In this document: positions 1 to 8,036 of the stretch, piece by piece
Position numbering within the stretch: the first letter of the stretch is position 1
Layout: each line of letters opens with the position of its first letter
NCBI GenBank assembly: GCA_964575675.1
Contig: CAZNRY010000028.1
Coordinates: 1-28,568 of the forward strand
Source of the DNA: CAZNRY01 sp964575675
GTDB lineage: Bacteria; Eisenbacteria; RBG-16-71-46; CAIMUX01; VGJL01
Length of the DNA: 28,568 bases
Reading direction: 5' to 3'
The notes under the pieces: generated by a model
What the model saw: the letters and a program-made list of their open reading frames with translations, nothing else
Told to the model about the DNA's origin: nothing
Database searches by the model: none
Program-made: the position numbers and the translations under genes

Positions 1-94
1 CGGTGGATCGATTCCATCCCCGCTCGCGCCGCCCCTGAGAGATAAGTAGTGGATTCATTGGCAGTTATGAGGACAGCTTCAAGGGGAAGATGAA

Positions 95-1024
95 ATGGCC
101 AAGATCGACTTTCTTCGCTTGAGTGATCTGGGACGCGACGAGTTGGACCTCGTGCTCGATCTCGCCTCCACACTGAAGGAGGGGTGGAAGGCCGGACGGA
201 ATGAGGCGCGGCTCTCGGGGAAAGTGCTTGCCTGCGTGTTTCACAAGCCTTCCTTGCGAACTCGAATCTCGTTCGAGGTCGGAATGGCGCAGCTGGGAGG
301 GCGTTCACTTTACATCACGGACGCGGAGATCGGGTTCGGCAAGCGGGAATCGGTGCACGACATCGCCAAAGTCCTGTCGCGTTACGTGGACGCAATTATG
401 ATTCGGACGTTCAGTCAGGCGAACGTCGAGGAGCTCGCGCGCCACGCCGGCGTACCGGTGCTGAACGGGCTGACCGATTCGGATCATCCGTGCCAGATTC
501 TCGCAGACCTTTTCACGATCCGCGAGAAGGGGCGGCCTCTCGACGGTCTGAAGGTGGCATGGGTCGGGGACGGTAACAACGTGGCGAAGAGCTGGGTCGA
601 CGCCACGCTTGCCTACTCAATCGATCTGCGGCTGGCGTGTCCCGAGGGTTTCGATCCGGATCCCAAGGCAGTTGCCCTCGCTGCTTCGGGCCCCGGGAAG
701 GTGTCAATCGTTCGATCCCCCGAGGAGGCGGTCCGCGGCGCGGACGTCATCTACGCCGACACCTGGACCAGCATGGGGCAGGAATCTGAGGCGCAGAAGA
801 GGCGGGTGGCCTTCGCCCGTCATCGCGTCGATGACGCACTGGTTGCAAAGGCTGCCCCCGGCGCCCTCGTCATGCACTGCTTGCCCGCGCACCGGGGGGA
901 AGAAATCACCGACTCCGTGATGGACGGCCCCCAGAGCATCGTCTTTGACCAAGCCGAGAACCGCATGCATGCACAGAAGGCAATCCTCGTCCATTGCATG
1001 GGAGCGATGGGGAGAAGGGGATAG
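95..1024 (+). CDS. argF: Ornithine carbamoyltransferase
   Basis: The 309-residue protein should make citrulline from ornithine and carbamoyl phosphate in the cytoplasm (arginine synthesis). Carbamoyl-phosphate binding motif KPSLRTRISFE lies at residues 51-61, HPCQ at 131-134, the ornithine-binding SMG loop (DTWTSMGQE) at about 222-230, catalytic HCLP at 261-264 and the closing DQAENRMHAQKA at 285-296. The SMG loop favours ornithine over aspartate carbamoyltransferase, and length is normal for the family. The usual STRTR is SLRTR here, with Leu54 for Thr; the phosphate-binding Ser, Arg, Thr and Arg remain. ATG 95 follows an AAGGGG Shine-Dalgarno at 81-86. The lipoprotein gene follows after 16 bases. 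No other arginine gene is visible; upstream genes may lie outside the window. Confidence 0.95.
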   Translation: MAKIDFLRLSDLGRDELDLVLDLASTLKEGWKAGRNEARLSGKVLACVFHKPSLRTRISFEVGMAQLGGRSLYITDAEIGFGKRESVHDIAKVLSRYVDAIMIRTFSQANVEELARHAGVPVLNGLTDSDHPCQILADLFTIREKGRPLDGLKVAWVGDGNNVAKSWVDATLAYSIDLRLACPEGFDPDPKAVALAASGPGKVSIVRSPEEAVRGADVIYADTWTSMGQESEAQKRRVAFARHRVDDALVAKAAPGALVMHCLPAHRGEEITDSVMDGPQSIVFDQAENRMHAQKAILVHCMGAMGRRG

Positions 1025-1040
1025 GGGGATAAGGCCGGCG

Positions 1041-2294
1041 ATGCGAGGGAGATCCGGAATGTGCCGGGCGGTCCTTGCGTGGACCGTCGGTCTTGCCGTC
1101 TGCTGGTCCGGTTGCGCGAAGGTGGCGGCTCCTTCGGGGGGACCTGAAGACCGCACGGCTCCAAGGGTCTCCGGGATGGCGCCCGATTCGGGAAGCGTGG
1201 GGGCGCATCCGGATACGATCTCCATCCTCTTCTCGAAGAGGATGGATCGCGGCAGCGTGCGTGATTGGCTCTTCATCACGCCTGCACTTCCTGTAGCGGA
1301 TAGGATCTGGAAGGGCAACCGGTACGACATCGTCCTTCGCCAACCGCCCGACAGCGGCAAGACGTATGCCGTGCTGCTCGGTTCCGAGGTGGTCGATCGC
1401 AGGAAGAACCCCCTCGGTCCCTGGGCCGCCTCCTTCTCGACAGGCCGATCGCTCGACGATGGCCGAATCGAGGGCGTGGTCCGTTCGGCGCGCTTGAAAT
1501 CGTCCGGCGTGTATCTCTATGCCTGGCCCTGGTCCGATTCTCTCCCCGTGACGACTGGCGAGATCCCGCCCCCCGTGCGGATGGGTCAGTGCGCGAAGGA
1601 CGGCAAGTTCCGTCTCGACTTCGTCCCGAGGCGCGTTCCTCTGCGGATTTGCGCGCTGTACGACAGTCGCGGCGACCGCAGCTACGAGCCCGAGGACGAT
1701 CTCTGGGGATGTTTCGGAGAGGCCATCGAGCTCGGCGACACGACCGCCGCGCGAGGGGACATCGAGATCTACCTCGTCTTTCCTGATGAGCCGGGGACGC
1801 TGAAGGGGGTCGCGGCCGACAGCAGTTGCGCCGGACGCGGGGCCGGGGATTTACGCGCCCTCAACCGGGAAGCCGACAGCTTGGCGGTGCTGCTGGGCGC
1901 GGTTCCAAGGGGAGACTCGCTCGCGGCGGACACCCTGATTGGATTCAGCGAGCAACCCCGGCTCATGGTCGACAGTATGGCGGTCCACCTTCGTCTCGCC
2001 GAGATCGACTCCCTGCTGCCCGCCGCGCGGGAGGACTCAGCCCGGTGCGCCGTTTGGATCATCGTGCGCCTCTTCGAAGAAGACTCGACACTGGTCGCCG
2101 AAGAGCAGGGCGATGGAGGCTTCGAGTTCCGTGACGTGGCTCCGGGCATCTACCGGATCCGGGCATTCAGGGATGCAGACGCCAACGGCGAGCCTGGAGA
2201 GGCGGAGGGGGCCGGAGAGTTTCCCTTCCCGATCGAGCTGGGGCCCGGACGTTCGCTCGCGGACCTGAGGTTCTTCCTCCGCCCGCATCCTTGA
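1041..2294 (+). CDS. Lipoprotein with SbsA-type Ig-like domain
   Basis: The 417-residue protein has a 24-residue signal peptide ending Trp-Ser-Gly before Cys25, a plausible lipobox, so it is probably lipidated and envelope-anchored. After the Cys comes AKVAAPSGGPEDRTAP, the opening seen in many FCB-group lipoproteins with a bacterial Ig-like (SbsA, Big_5) domain; the Ig domain spans about residues 38-135. The middle is acidic and unrecognised. The end (about 360-415) has a GIYRIRAFRDADANGEPG-like segment, resembling the calcium-loop/Ig-like tails of this family. ATG 1041 was chosen because it places the signal peptide at the N-terminus and follows AAGG at 1031-1034; an in-frame start at 945 would bury the signal peptide and overlap argF. 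Function is unknown. Lnt and LolCD, encoded in this window, would process and sort it. Confidence 0.8.
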   Translation: MRGRSGMCRAVLAWTVGLAVCWSGCAKVAAPSGGPEDRTAPRVSGMAPDSGSVGAHPDTISILFSKRMDRGSVRDWLFITPALPVADRIWKGNRYDIVLRQPPDSGKTYAVLLGSEVVDRRKNPLGPWAASFSTGRSLDDGRIEGVVRSARLKSSGVYLYAWPWSDSLPVTTGEIPPPVRMGQCAKDGKFRLDFVPRRVPLRICALYDSRGDRSYEPEDDLWGCFGEAIELGDTTAARGDIEIYLVFPDEPGTLKGVAADSSCAGRGAGDLRALNREADSLAVLLGAVPRGDSLAADTLIGFSEQPRLMVDSMAVHLRLAEIDSLLPAAREDSARCAVWIIVRLFEEDSTLVAEEQGDGGFEFRDVAPGIYRIRAFRDADANGEPGEAEGAGEFPFPIELGPGRSLADLRFFLRPHP

Positions 2295-2410
2295 GCCGCG
2301 CGGTGATCGCCATTGCGCGGGCAGCCGGTATGGCTGAGACTCGCGTGGGAGCGCTTGGGACGGCCGGAACGCTGGGTCGAGGGTCGCTGTTCGGGAAGGA
2401 GGGGGCATGA
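2291..2410 (+). CDS. Possible 39-residue bridging ORF (doubtful)
   Basis: An open frame starts at TTG 2291, overlapping the lipoprotein stop as TTGA, and ends in a TGA at 2408-2410 that overlaps the dapF ATG as ATGA. It fills the otherwise empty 112-base gap exactly and carries an internal ATG at 2330. The predicted peptide is Ala/Gly/Arg-rich with no recognisable domain. No Shine-Dalgarno precedes the TTG. It could be a translational-coupling leader, or a chance open frame in GC-rich DNA; the latter is at least as likely. Confidence 0.2.
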   Translation: MSRAVIAIARAAGMAETRVGALGTAGTLGRGSLFGKEGA

Positions 2411-3258
2411 AGGGGAAGGCCGAGATGCAGCCTGCGGGACTCCCCTTTTTGAAGGTGGAAGGGGCCGGGAACGACTTCGTCCTGCTGGACTATCGGACGG
2501 CGCCGGGGCCCAAGGTCCCCGTTCCCATGGCGCGCTACCTCCTCGACCGTCATCGCGGAATCGGGGGCGACGGGCTCTTGATCCTCCGCGGCGGCGCGCA
2601 TGATCTGACGGTCGAGTACAGGAATGCGGATGGGAACCCGGCCGACTTCTGCGGGAACGGGGCCCGGTGCGCCGCGGCATTGCTGCTCGGCGAGGGGAAA
2701 GGGCCGATCGGTTTCATGTTGATGAAGATCCCGGTCCTCGCGGTCCGGAGCGACGCTGGCGTGGCGGTGCGGGTCGGGGGGGCCGAGGTGAGAGAGATGC
2801 CGGAGTTGTCGCGTTTGCGCCCGCGACCCGCGGCCCTCGTGCGGGTGGGCGTCGACCATTGGATCGTTCCGGTCGGGGATCTGAACGGTCTCGACGTGAG
2901 CGGGCTCGCCCAGACCCTTCGCCATCACCCCTGGCCGGGTCCCAAGGGAGCGAACGTCACCTTCGTCGAACGCAGACGCAGCGAGATCCGCATCCGGACG
3001 TTCGAGCGCGGCGTGGAGGGGGAGACCCTGTCGTGCGGGTCCGGTTGCGTCGCCGCCGCCCACTGGGCCCTCAACGGCGGGCGAGGGCCGATGATCGTCC
3101 GAACCGAGGGGGGCGACCTGCTCCGAGTCTGGATGGATCAAGAGGGTCTGTACTGGTTGGAGGGCCCGACCCGCTTGATTTACGGCGGGGGCTGGCCTCT
3201 GGAGGGGCGGGCCGGTCCGAGGTCCGCGGAGGGCCGCGCCGCGGGGAAGAGAGGGTAG
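2407..3258 (+). CDS. dapF: Diaminopimelate epimerase
   Basis: The 283-residue enzyme interconverts LL- and meso-diaminopimelate, supplying lysine and peptidoglycan synthesis, by a two-cysteine proton-transfer mechanism. Visible family motifs are GAGNDFVLLD at 19-28, GIGGDGLLIL at 51-60, RNADGNPADFCGNGARC at 72-88 with catalytic Cys82, and EGETLSCGSG at 204-213 with catalytic Cys210. Length is close to the usual 270-280; a short extension rich in Gly and Arg ends the protein. ATG 2407 has a strong GGAGG at 2398-2402; a second ATG at 2431 would remove eight extra residues. First gene of a dapF-dapA-dapB cluster; dapA begins five bases after its stop. Confidence 0.95.
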   Translation: MKGKAEMQPAGLPFLKVEGAGNDFVLLDYRTAPGPKVPVPMARYLLDRHRGIGGDGLLILRGGAHDLTVEYRNADGNPADFCGNGARCAAALLLGEGKGPIGFMLMKIPVLAVRSDAGVAVRVGGAEVREMPELSRLRPRPAALVRVGVDHWIVPVGDLNGLDVSGLAQTLRHHPWPGPKGANVTFVERRRSEIRIRTFERGVEGETLSCGSGCVAAAHWALNGGRGPMIVRTEGGDLLRVWMDQEGLYWLEGPTRLIYGGGWPLEGRAGPRSAEGRAAGKRG

Positions 3259-3263
3259 GCGTC

Positions 3264-4151
3264 ATGTTCGATGGCCTCTCGGTTGCGATGGTAAGCCCGT
3301 TCCGCGACGGGCGTCTGGACGAGGGGGCGTTCGAGCGACTGATCGATCATCTCCTCGACGGCGGAGCGCGCGGGCTCGTTCCCGCCGGGTGCACGGGAGA
3401 GGCGGCGGCGCTCGAACTCCCCGAGCGGGAGAAGCTGGTCCGCGCCTGTGTGCGGAAGAAGAGGGCGGGGACCTTCGTGCTCGCGGGGACGGGGACGAAT
3501 GTCACCCGGACGACCTGCGATCTCACCAAACGGGCGGAGGATTGGGGCGCCGACGGGGCGCTTGTCATCACCCCTTACTACAACAAGCCGACCCAGGCGG
3601 GGCTCATCCGCCACTACGAGGAGGTGGCGGGCGCGAGCGGCCTGCCGCTCGTTCTCTACAACGTTCCCGGCCGGACGGGGGTCAAGTTGGAACCGGAGAC
3701 GATCCGTCGGCTCGGCGAGATACCGACCATCGTCGGCGTCAAGGAGGCGTGTGGCTCGCTCGACCAGGTGTCCGAGCTCTGCGGGACGACGGATCTGACC
3801 ATTCTCTCGGGAGACGACTCGCTGACCCTTCCGATGCTGAGCGTGGGAGCGCGCGGCGTGATCTCGGTCTTCGGGAATCTCTTCCCCGCGGCCCTCGCGC
3901 GCATGCTCTCGGCCTGGGAGAAGGGGGAGACGCGCGAGGCGGCGCAGATCCACGCCGGGATCTTTCCGCTGATGAAGGGGCTCTTCATCGAGACGAATCC
4001 GGGGCCGATCAAGCATGCGCTGGCCCGTGCCGGTCTGATCTGCGAGGAGTTGCGTCTTCCTCTCGTTCCTGTTTCCGCGAGGACCGCCGCTGAGTGCGAT
4101 CGGCTGGTCGACCAGGCCGCCGCATTCCTTGGTGAGAGGCAGATCGCGTGA
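3264..4151 (+). CDS. dapA: 4-hydroxy-tetrahydrodipicolinate synthase
   Basis: The 295-residue TIM-barrel aldolase condenses pyruvate and aspartate semialdehyde, the first committed step to lysine/diaminopimelate. Schiff-base Lys160 is in GVKEACG (158-164), the catalytic Tyr132 in LYNVPGRTG (131-139), and the second Tyr in YYNKP (105-109). The pyruvate-binding GTTGE motif reads GCTGE at 42-46, so the Thr that relays protons in the E. coli enzyme appears replaced by Cys43. That is a real difference, though the GxTGE superfamily also tolerates Ser at this position. ATG 3264 follows AGAGGG and gives the family's usual length; the open frame extends far upstream but there only overlaps dapF. Its end overlaps dapB as GTGA. 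Confidence 0.94.
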   Translation: MFDGLSVAMVSPFRDGRLDEGAFERLIDHLLDGGARGLVPAGCTGEAAALELPEREKLVRACVRKKRAGTFVLAGTGTNVTRTTCDLTKRAEDWGADGALVITPYYNKPTQAGLIRHYEEVAGASGLPLVLYNVPGRTGVKLEPETIRRLGEIPTIVGVKEACGSLDQVSELCGTTDLTILSGDDSLTLPMLSVGARGVISVFGNLFPAALARMLSAWEKGETREAAQIHAGIFPLMKGLFIETNPGPIKHALARAGLICEELRLPLVPVSARTAAECDRLVDQAAAFLGERQIA

Positions 4152-4915
4152 GCGATCGCTCGCCTGTCGCACTCGTCGGCGCCTGCGGGAAGATGGGGCG
4201 AATCGTCGAGGCCCAACTGGAGTTGGCCGTCGATTTCGTCTTGGCCTGCCGGATCGATCCCTCCCTTGCCGCGGATCCCGGTCCTCCGCTTAGCGCCCCG
4301 ACGCTCGATTCCATCGGGTCCGCGGAGGTTGCCGGGATCATCGATTTCAGCTCGGCGGTCGGGGTCGCTGCTGCGGCCGCCGCGGCTGCGCGCATCGGCT
4401 GTCCGCTCGTCTCGGGGACGACGGCGATCGACAAGAAGGGTCGAGAGGCCCTAGACGCCGCCGCCAGGATCGTGCCCGTCTGCTGGTCGCCCAATTTCAG
4501 CATTGGAATCCCCGTGTTGATGACGGCTCTGCGCGAGGCTGCAAGAACTCTGCCGCCGGGGTGGCATCTCGAGATCGCCGAGACCCACCACGCGGCGAAG
4601 CGCGATGCGCCCAGTGGGACCGCGCTGCGGCTATGCGAGATCTGGCGGGAGATCCGGGGGGGACGGATCATCCACGGGCGACAGGGACTCGTGGGGCCTC
4701 GTTCGGAGGATGAGATCGGGATGCATGCCCTGCGCGTGGTGGATGCCGTGGGCGAGCATCGTCTCCTTCTGGGCGGTCGGGGCGAGGTCATCGAGTTCGT
4801 GCATCGGATGCAGGACCGGACCGCCTTCGCCCAGGGAAGCATCGAGGCCCTGCGACGCCTCAAGCGCCGGGGCCCGGGTTGCTACGAGTGGGGTGAGTTG
4901 TTGTGCTCGGCCTGA
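4148..4915 (+). CDS. dapB: 4-hydroxy-tetrahydrodipicolinate reductase
   Basis: The 255-residue NAD(P)H-dependent enzyme acts directly after DapA. The dinucleotide-binding GACGKMGR is at 11-18, SGTTA at 89-93, SPNFSIG at 114-120, and the substrate motif ETHHAAKRDAPSGTA at 145-159 with catalytic His147/His148 and Lys151. The C-terminal substrate domain holds GEHRLLLGGRGEVIEF. It starts at GTG 4148, overlapping the dapA stop by four bases (GTGA), which implies translational coupling. It is followed by rpsT on the other strand only two bases beyond its stop. Confidence 0.95.
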   Translation: MSDRSPVALVGACGKMGRIVEAQLELAVDFVLACRIDPSLAADPGPPLSAPTLDSIGSAEVAGIIDFSSAVGVAAAAAAAARIGCPLVSGTTAIDKKGREALDAAARIVPVCWSPNFSIGIPVLMTALREAARTLPPGWHLEIAETHHAAKRDAPSGTALRLCEIWREIRGGRIIHGRQGLVGPRSEDEIGMHALRVVDAVGEHRLLLGGRGEVIEFVHRMQDRTAFAQGSIEALRRLKRRGPGCYEWGELLCSA

Positions 4916-4917
4916 AT

Positions 4918-5184
4918 TTACGCCGACTTGGGTTGGGCCTTGTTGACGAGTTTCGCGAGCCGGCTCTTCTTGCGGTCGGCGGTCTTCTTGTGGATGACCC
5001 CCTTGCGGACGGCGTTGTCGAGGAGGGACTGGGCATCGCGAAGCAACTTCGGCGCCTCATTGGCCTTCGCATCGTCGCGGACGCTGCGCGTGGCCTTCCG
5101 GACGGCGCTCTTCACCGAAACGTTCTTTTTCCGATCCCTCTCATTGGTACGCATCCGCTTCTCGGCCGACTTGTGATGGGGCAT
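4918..5184 (-). CDS. rpsT: 30S ribosomal protein S20
   Basis: An 88-residue, very basic, Lys/Arg/Ala-rich protein starting MPHHKSAEKRMR, the normal S20 opening, and ending in a basic KKSRLAKLVNKAQ helix. S20 binds 16S rRNA early in 30S assembly. The start at 5184 is fixed by the homology and by an AAGGAG Shine-Dalgarno; the longer open frame to 5253 adds 23 residues unlike S20. It is a single-gene unit, divergent from lnt and convergent with dapB. Confidence 0.97.
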   Translation of the reverse strand: MPHHKSAEKRMRTNERDRKKNVSVKSAVRKATRSVRDDAKANEAPKLLRDAQSLLDNAVRKGVIHKKTADRKKSRLAKLVNKAQPKSA

Positions 5185-5192
5185 TCTGGAAA

Positions 5193-5198
5193 CTCCTT
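5193..5198 (-). promoter_or_regulatory. Ribosome binding site of rpsT
   Basis: AAGGAG on the minus strand, eight bases before the ATG at 5184-5182. It decides the S20 start against the longer open frame. Confidence 0.8.
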
Positions 5199-5265
5199 CC
5201 TTTCGTCCCGGCGGCGCCAAGGACGGCCCCGCTCTCGATACGCATAAGCCCATACGCTAGCCCAG

Positions 5266-6801
5266 ATGCGAAAGCTCGGTCAAGACCCCGCTCCAGCGCT
5301 CGCCCTCCTTTCTGGCCTGCTTTCGGGGCTGGCGTTCGCCCCCGCCGGGTGGTCCCCCTTGGTCCTGGTCGCGCCCGTTCCCCTCCTCTGGGCGATCGGG
5401 GGGGGGCGTCCCGGTGGGCGCCGGGCGTTCATCCTCGGTTGGGCCGCTGGATTCCTTCACTTCCTTGTTGTTCTTCATTGGATTCTCGCGCTCCCGAACG
5501 AGGAGATCACGATCCCGGGTCTGATGGTCCCGGCGCTGCTTTTCATCTCCGCCTACCTGGCCACCTTTTTCGGGGCCGCGGCGGCGATCGCCGTTTGGGT
5601 GGCCGGACGCCTGCGCCTTTCGCTCGGGGTGGTCTGGGCGGTCACGGGGCCCCTGGCCGATCTTGCGCGGTCGCTCGGGGAACTCGCCTTTCCCTGGGGA
5701 TCGAGCGCCTACGCCCTTCACGCCCAGATCCCCCTGCTGCAATTCACCTCCGCGACCGGCTTCTGGGGGCTGGTTCTCTGGGTCTCGCTTTGCGGGGGTC
5801 TCCTTTACGAAGCGATCCGGCCCCGGCGGGGGGGACGGATCCTCTACGCGGCCGCGTGCGTCCTGCTTCTGGCCGCCCCTTGGATCCACGGAACCCTCGC
5901 CCTTCGGCGTGCCTCCGGAGGAGAAGTCGATGGACCGAGCGGCCTGCGGTTCGTCCTCATCCAGCCCAACACGAGCCGTGAGATCAAATGGGACCCTCGC
6001 TATCGGGACATCGTGGTCGGCGACCTCCTGGATCGAACGAGGCGCGCGGCGGAGTCCAAGCCGGATCTGATCGTCTGGCCCGAGACCGCGGCGCCGATCG
6101 TGCTCCTTCAAGAGCCGGAGTACCTCGCACGCGTGATGGAGACCGTCAGGGAGTGCGGCATCCCTCTGCTGGCGGGCACGCTCGACCATCGCCTGGTGAA
6201 CGGCCAGTACGTCGCGCACAACTCGGCGGCGCTCTTCGATGCGCAGGGGCGGCTCCTGGATCGCTACGACAAGCAGCGCTTGGTCCCCTTCTCCGAACGG
6301 ATGCCATTCCAGCGGACCGCGCCATGGCTGATGGGGCTGAACTTCGGACAATCGGATTTCACTCCGGGAGACCGATTCGTTCTTTTCCCGGTCGACGACG
6401 CCCGGATCGGCTGTTTGATCTGCTTTGAGAGCATCTTCCCGGACATGTCGCGGAGATTCGTCGCCTCCGGCGCGAGTCTTCTGCTCAACATCACGAACGA
6501 CTTCTGGTTCGGTGACACGGCGGCTCCCGAGCAGCACGCGGACATGGCGGTCTTCCGCGCCGTCGAAACGCGCACCCCGCTGCTGCGCTGCGCGAACACC
6601 GGCATCTCGATGGTCGTCGACTCCTGGGGAAGGGTCTTCCATCGTACTGGGACTTTCGAGGAGGCCCTTGTCGCCTCCCGGGTTCATCCCCGGGGAGCAG
6701 GGAGCTTTTACGTACGCCACGGCGAATGGCTCGGCAGGATGCTGGCCGCCCTCATGGGGGCGCTCGTCATCTGTGCGATCATCGTTCCGCGGAGGAGGTG
6801 A
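5266..6801 (+). CDS. lnt: Apolipoprotein N-acyltransferase
   Basis: The 511-residue inner-membrane enzyme adds the third acyl chain to the N-terminal Cys of lipoproteins, which in diderms prepares them for Lol-dependent sorting. About six hydrophobic segments fill residues 10-215, followed by a periplasmic nitrilase domain (about 225-490) and a final membrane segment (about 490-507). The catalytic triad is visible: Glu273 in WPETA, Lys336 in YDKQRLVPFSE and Cys386 in CLICFES. ATG 5266 lacks a clear Shine-Dalgarno, so the exact start is less certain than the gene. It diverges from rpsT over 81 bases; the methyltransferase starts two bases after its stop. Confidence 0.95.
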   Translation: MRKLGQDPAPALALLSGLLSGLAFAPAGWSPLVLVAPVPLLWAIGGGRPGGRRAFILGWAAGFLHFLVVLHWILALPNEEITIPGLMVPALLFISAYLATFFGAAAAIAVWVAGRLRLSLGVVWAVTGPLADLARSLGELAFPWGSSAYALHAQIPLLQFTSATGFWGLVLWVSLCGGLLYEAIRPRRGGRILYAAACVLLLAAPWIHGTLALRRASGGEVDGPSGLRFVLIQPNTSREIKWDPRYRDIVVGDLLDRTRRAAESKPDLIVWPETAAPIVLLQEPEYLARVMETVRECGIPLLAGTLDHRLVNGQYVAHNSAALFDAQGRLLDRYDKQRLVPFSERMPFQRTAPWLMGLNFGQSDFTPGDRFVLFPVDDARIGCLICFESIFPDMSRRFVASGASLLLNITNDFWFGDTAAPEQHADMAVFRAVETRTPLLRCANTGISMVVDSWGRVFHRTGTFEEALVASRVHPRGAGSFYVRHGEWLGRMLAALMGALVICAIIVPRRR

Positions 6802-6803
6802 AG

Positions 6804-8036
6804 ATGTCCGACGTCAAGCATCGCCTGGTACTCAAGCCGGGACGGGACTCCTCCGTGCGGGCCCGCCATCCGTGGATCTTCTCCGGGGCCGCCGACCGGG
6901 TCGAATCCCTGCCCGATGCGCAGGACGGCGACCTGTGCGACGTACTGGATGGATCGGGCGCCTGGCTCGCACGGGGGACCCTGCATCGCTCCTCGCAGAT
7001 CCTATGCAGGATTCTCACCTGGCGGGACGAGGCGATCGATGAGGGGTTCTTTGCCGGGCGCATCGAGGCTGCGTTGGCCGCGCGACGGACGCACATCGAT
7101 CCGGCATCGACGGACGCGTTCAGGGTCGTCAACGCCGAGGGCGACCGCCTCCCAGGCCTCATCGTCGACCGCTACGCGGAGCACGTTGTCGTTCAATGCC
7201 TCACGTCCGGGATGGCCCGGATGGAGGATCTCTGGTGCGAGGCCCTCGATCGAGCACTGGCGCCTGCTGCGATCATCGACCGTAGCGACCGCTCGGTCCG
7301 CGACTCCGCGATGGCCGGGCGACGGGAGGCGCTCAGAGGAGAGGCGCCTGCCGAGCCGGTGTGGATCCGGGAGGATGGGCTCCGATTCCGGGTCAATGTG
7401 ATGACGGGACAGAAGACCGGGTTCTACCTCGACCAGCGAGAGAATCGCATCCTGCTCGGCTCCCTCGCGGGGGATCGGGAGGTCCTGAACGGCTTCGCCT
7501 ACACGGGCGCGTTCGGAATCCACGCGGGGCGCGCGGGGGCGCGGCATGTGATCCAAGTCGAGTCGAGCACCGCCGCTCTGGAAGAGGCCCGCCTCCATTG
7601 GGAAGCGAACGGATTGCCCCTCGAACGCGTTGAGCACGTGCACGATGATATCTTCCGCTACCTGCGCAACACGGAGCGCGAGTTCGACGCGATTGTCGTC
7701 GATCCGCCGCCCTACGCGAAGGACCGCGGCAGCGTCGAGCGCGCAGCGCGCGCTTACAAGGACGTGAACCTCTGGGCCTTCCGGCGGCTCAGACCCGGCG
7801 GATTGCTCCTGTCCTTCTCTTGTTCACAGCACGTGGGGATTGATCTGTTCCAGAAGATCCTCTTCGGGGCGGCGAAGGATGCGGGGGCGTCTGTCCAGTG
7901 GCTGAGGCGACTCGGTCCGGGTGCGGACCATCCGGTCCACCTCGACCACCCGCAAGGGGAGTACCTGAAGGGGTTCCTCCTGCGCCTGATCGAGCGGGGG
8001 GATGTGGTGCGGGGCGGTGAGGGAGGGGAGGGGTGA
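6804..8036 (+). CDS. rlmI: RlmI-like 23S rRNA cytosine methyltransferase
   Basis: The 410-residue class I SAM-dependent methyltransferase has an N-terminal PUA-like domain (LKPGRDSSVRARHPWIFSG, residues 10-28), a central linking domain, and a Rossmann domain from about 190. Motifs are TGQKTGFYLDQREN (201-214), the SAM loop LNGFAYTGAFGIHA (228-241), DPPPYAK (300-306) and FSCSQH (338-343), with the Cys expected of m5C enzymes. RlmI of E. coli methylates C1962 of 23S rRNA; that exact target is inferred. ATG 6804 follows GGAGGAGG at 6791-6798; the open frame extends upstream to 6726 inside lnt. Its stop overlaps the next gene's GTG. Confidence 0.88.
   Translation: MSDVKHRLVLKPGRDSSVRARHPWIFSGAADRVESLPDAQDGDLCDVLDGSGAWLARGTLHRSSQILCRILTWRDEAIDEGFFAGRIEAALAARRTHIDPASTDAFRVVNAEGDRLPGLIVDRYAEHVVVQCLTSGMARMEDLWCEALDRALAPAAIIDRSDRSVRDSAMAGRREALRGEAPAEPVWIREDGLRFRVNVMTGQKTGFYLDQRENRILLGSLAGDREVLNGFAYTGAFGIHAGRAGARHVIQVESSTAALEEARLHWEANGLPLERVEHVHDDIFRYLRNTEREFDAIVVDPPPYAKDRGSVERAARAYKDVNLWAFRRLRPGGLLLSFSCSQHVGIDLFQKILFGAAKDAGASVQWLRRLGPGADHPVHLDHPQGEYLKGFLLRLIERGDVVRGGEGGEG

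Noticed and set aside
95..1024. N-acetyl- or N-succinylornithine carbamoyltransferase
   Set aside because: The SMG loop and HCLP motif fit the standard ornithine enzyme.
2667..3263. Long N-terminal extension of dapA
   Set aside because: The extra 199 codons only overlap dapF in another frame and look random; family length and the Shine-Dalgarno favour ATG 3264.
5185..5265. Promoter pair between rpsT and lnt
   Set aside because: A few AT-rich hexamers (for example CATAAG, TATGCG) occur but none has a matching -35 at proper spacing; ATACGC occurs twice but is too short to matter.
5257..6720. 487-codon minus-strand open frame
   Set aside because: Shadow of lnt, whose catalytic triad and membrane segments are intact.
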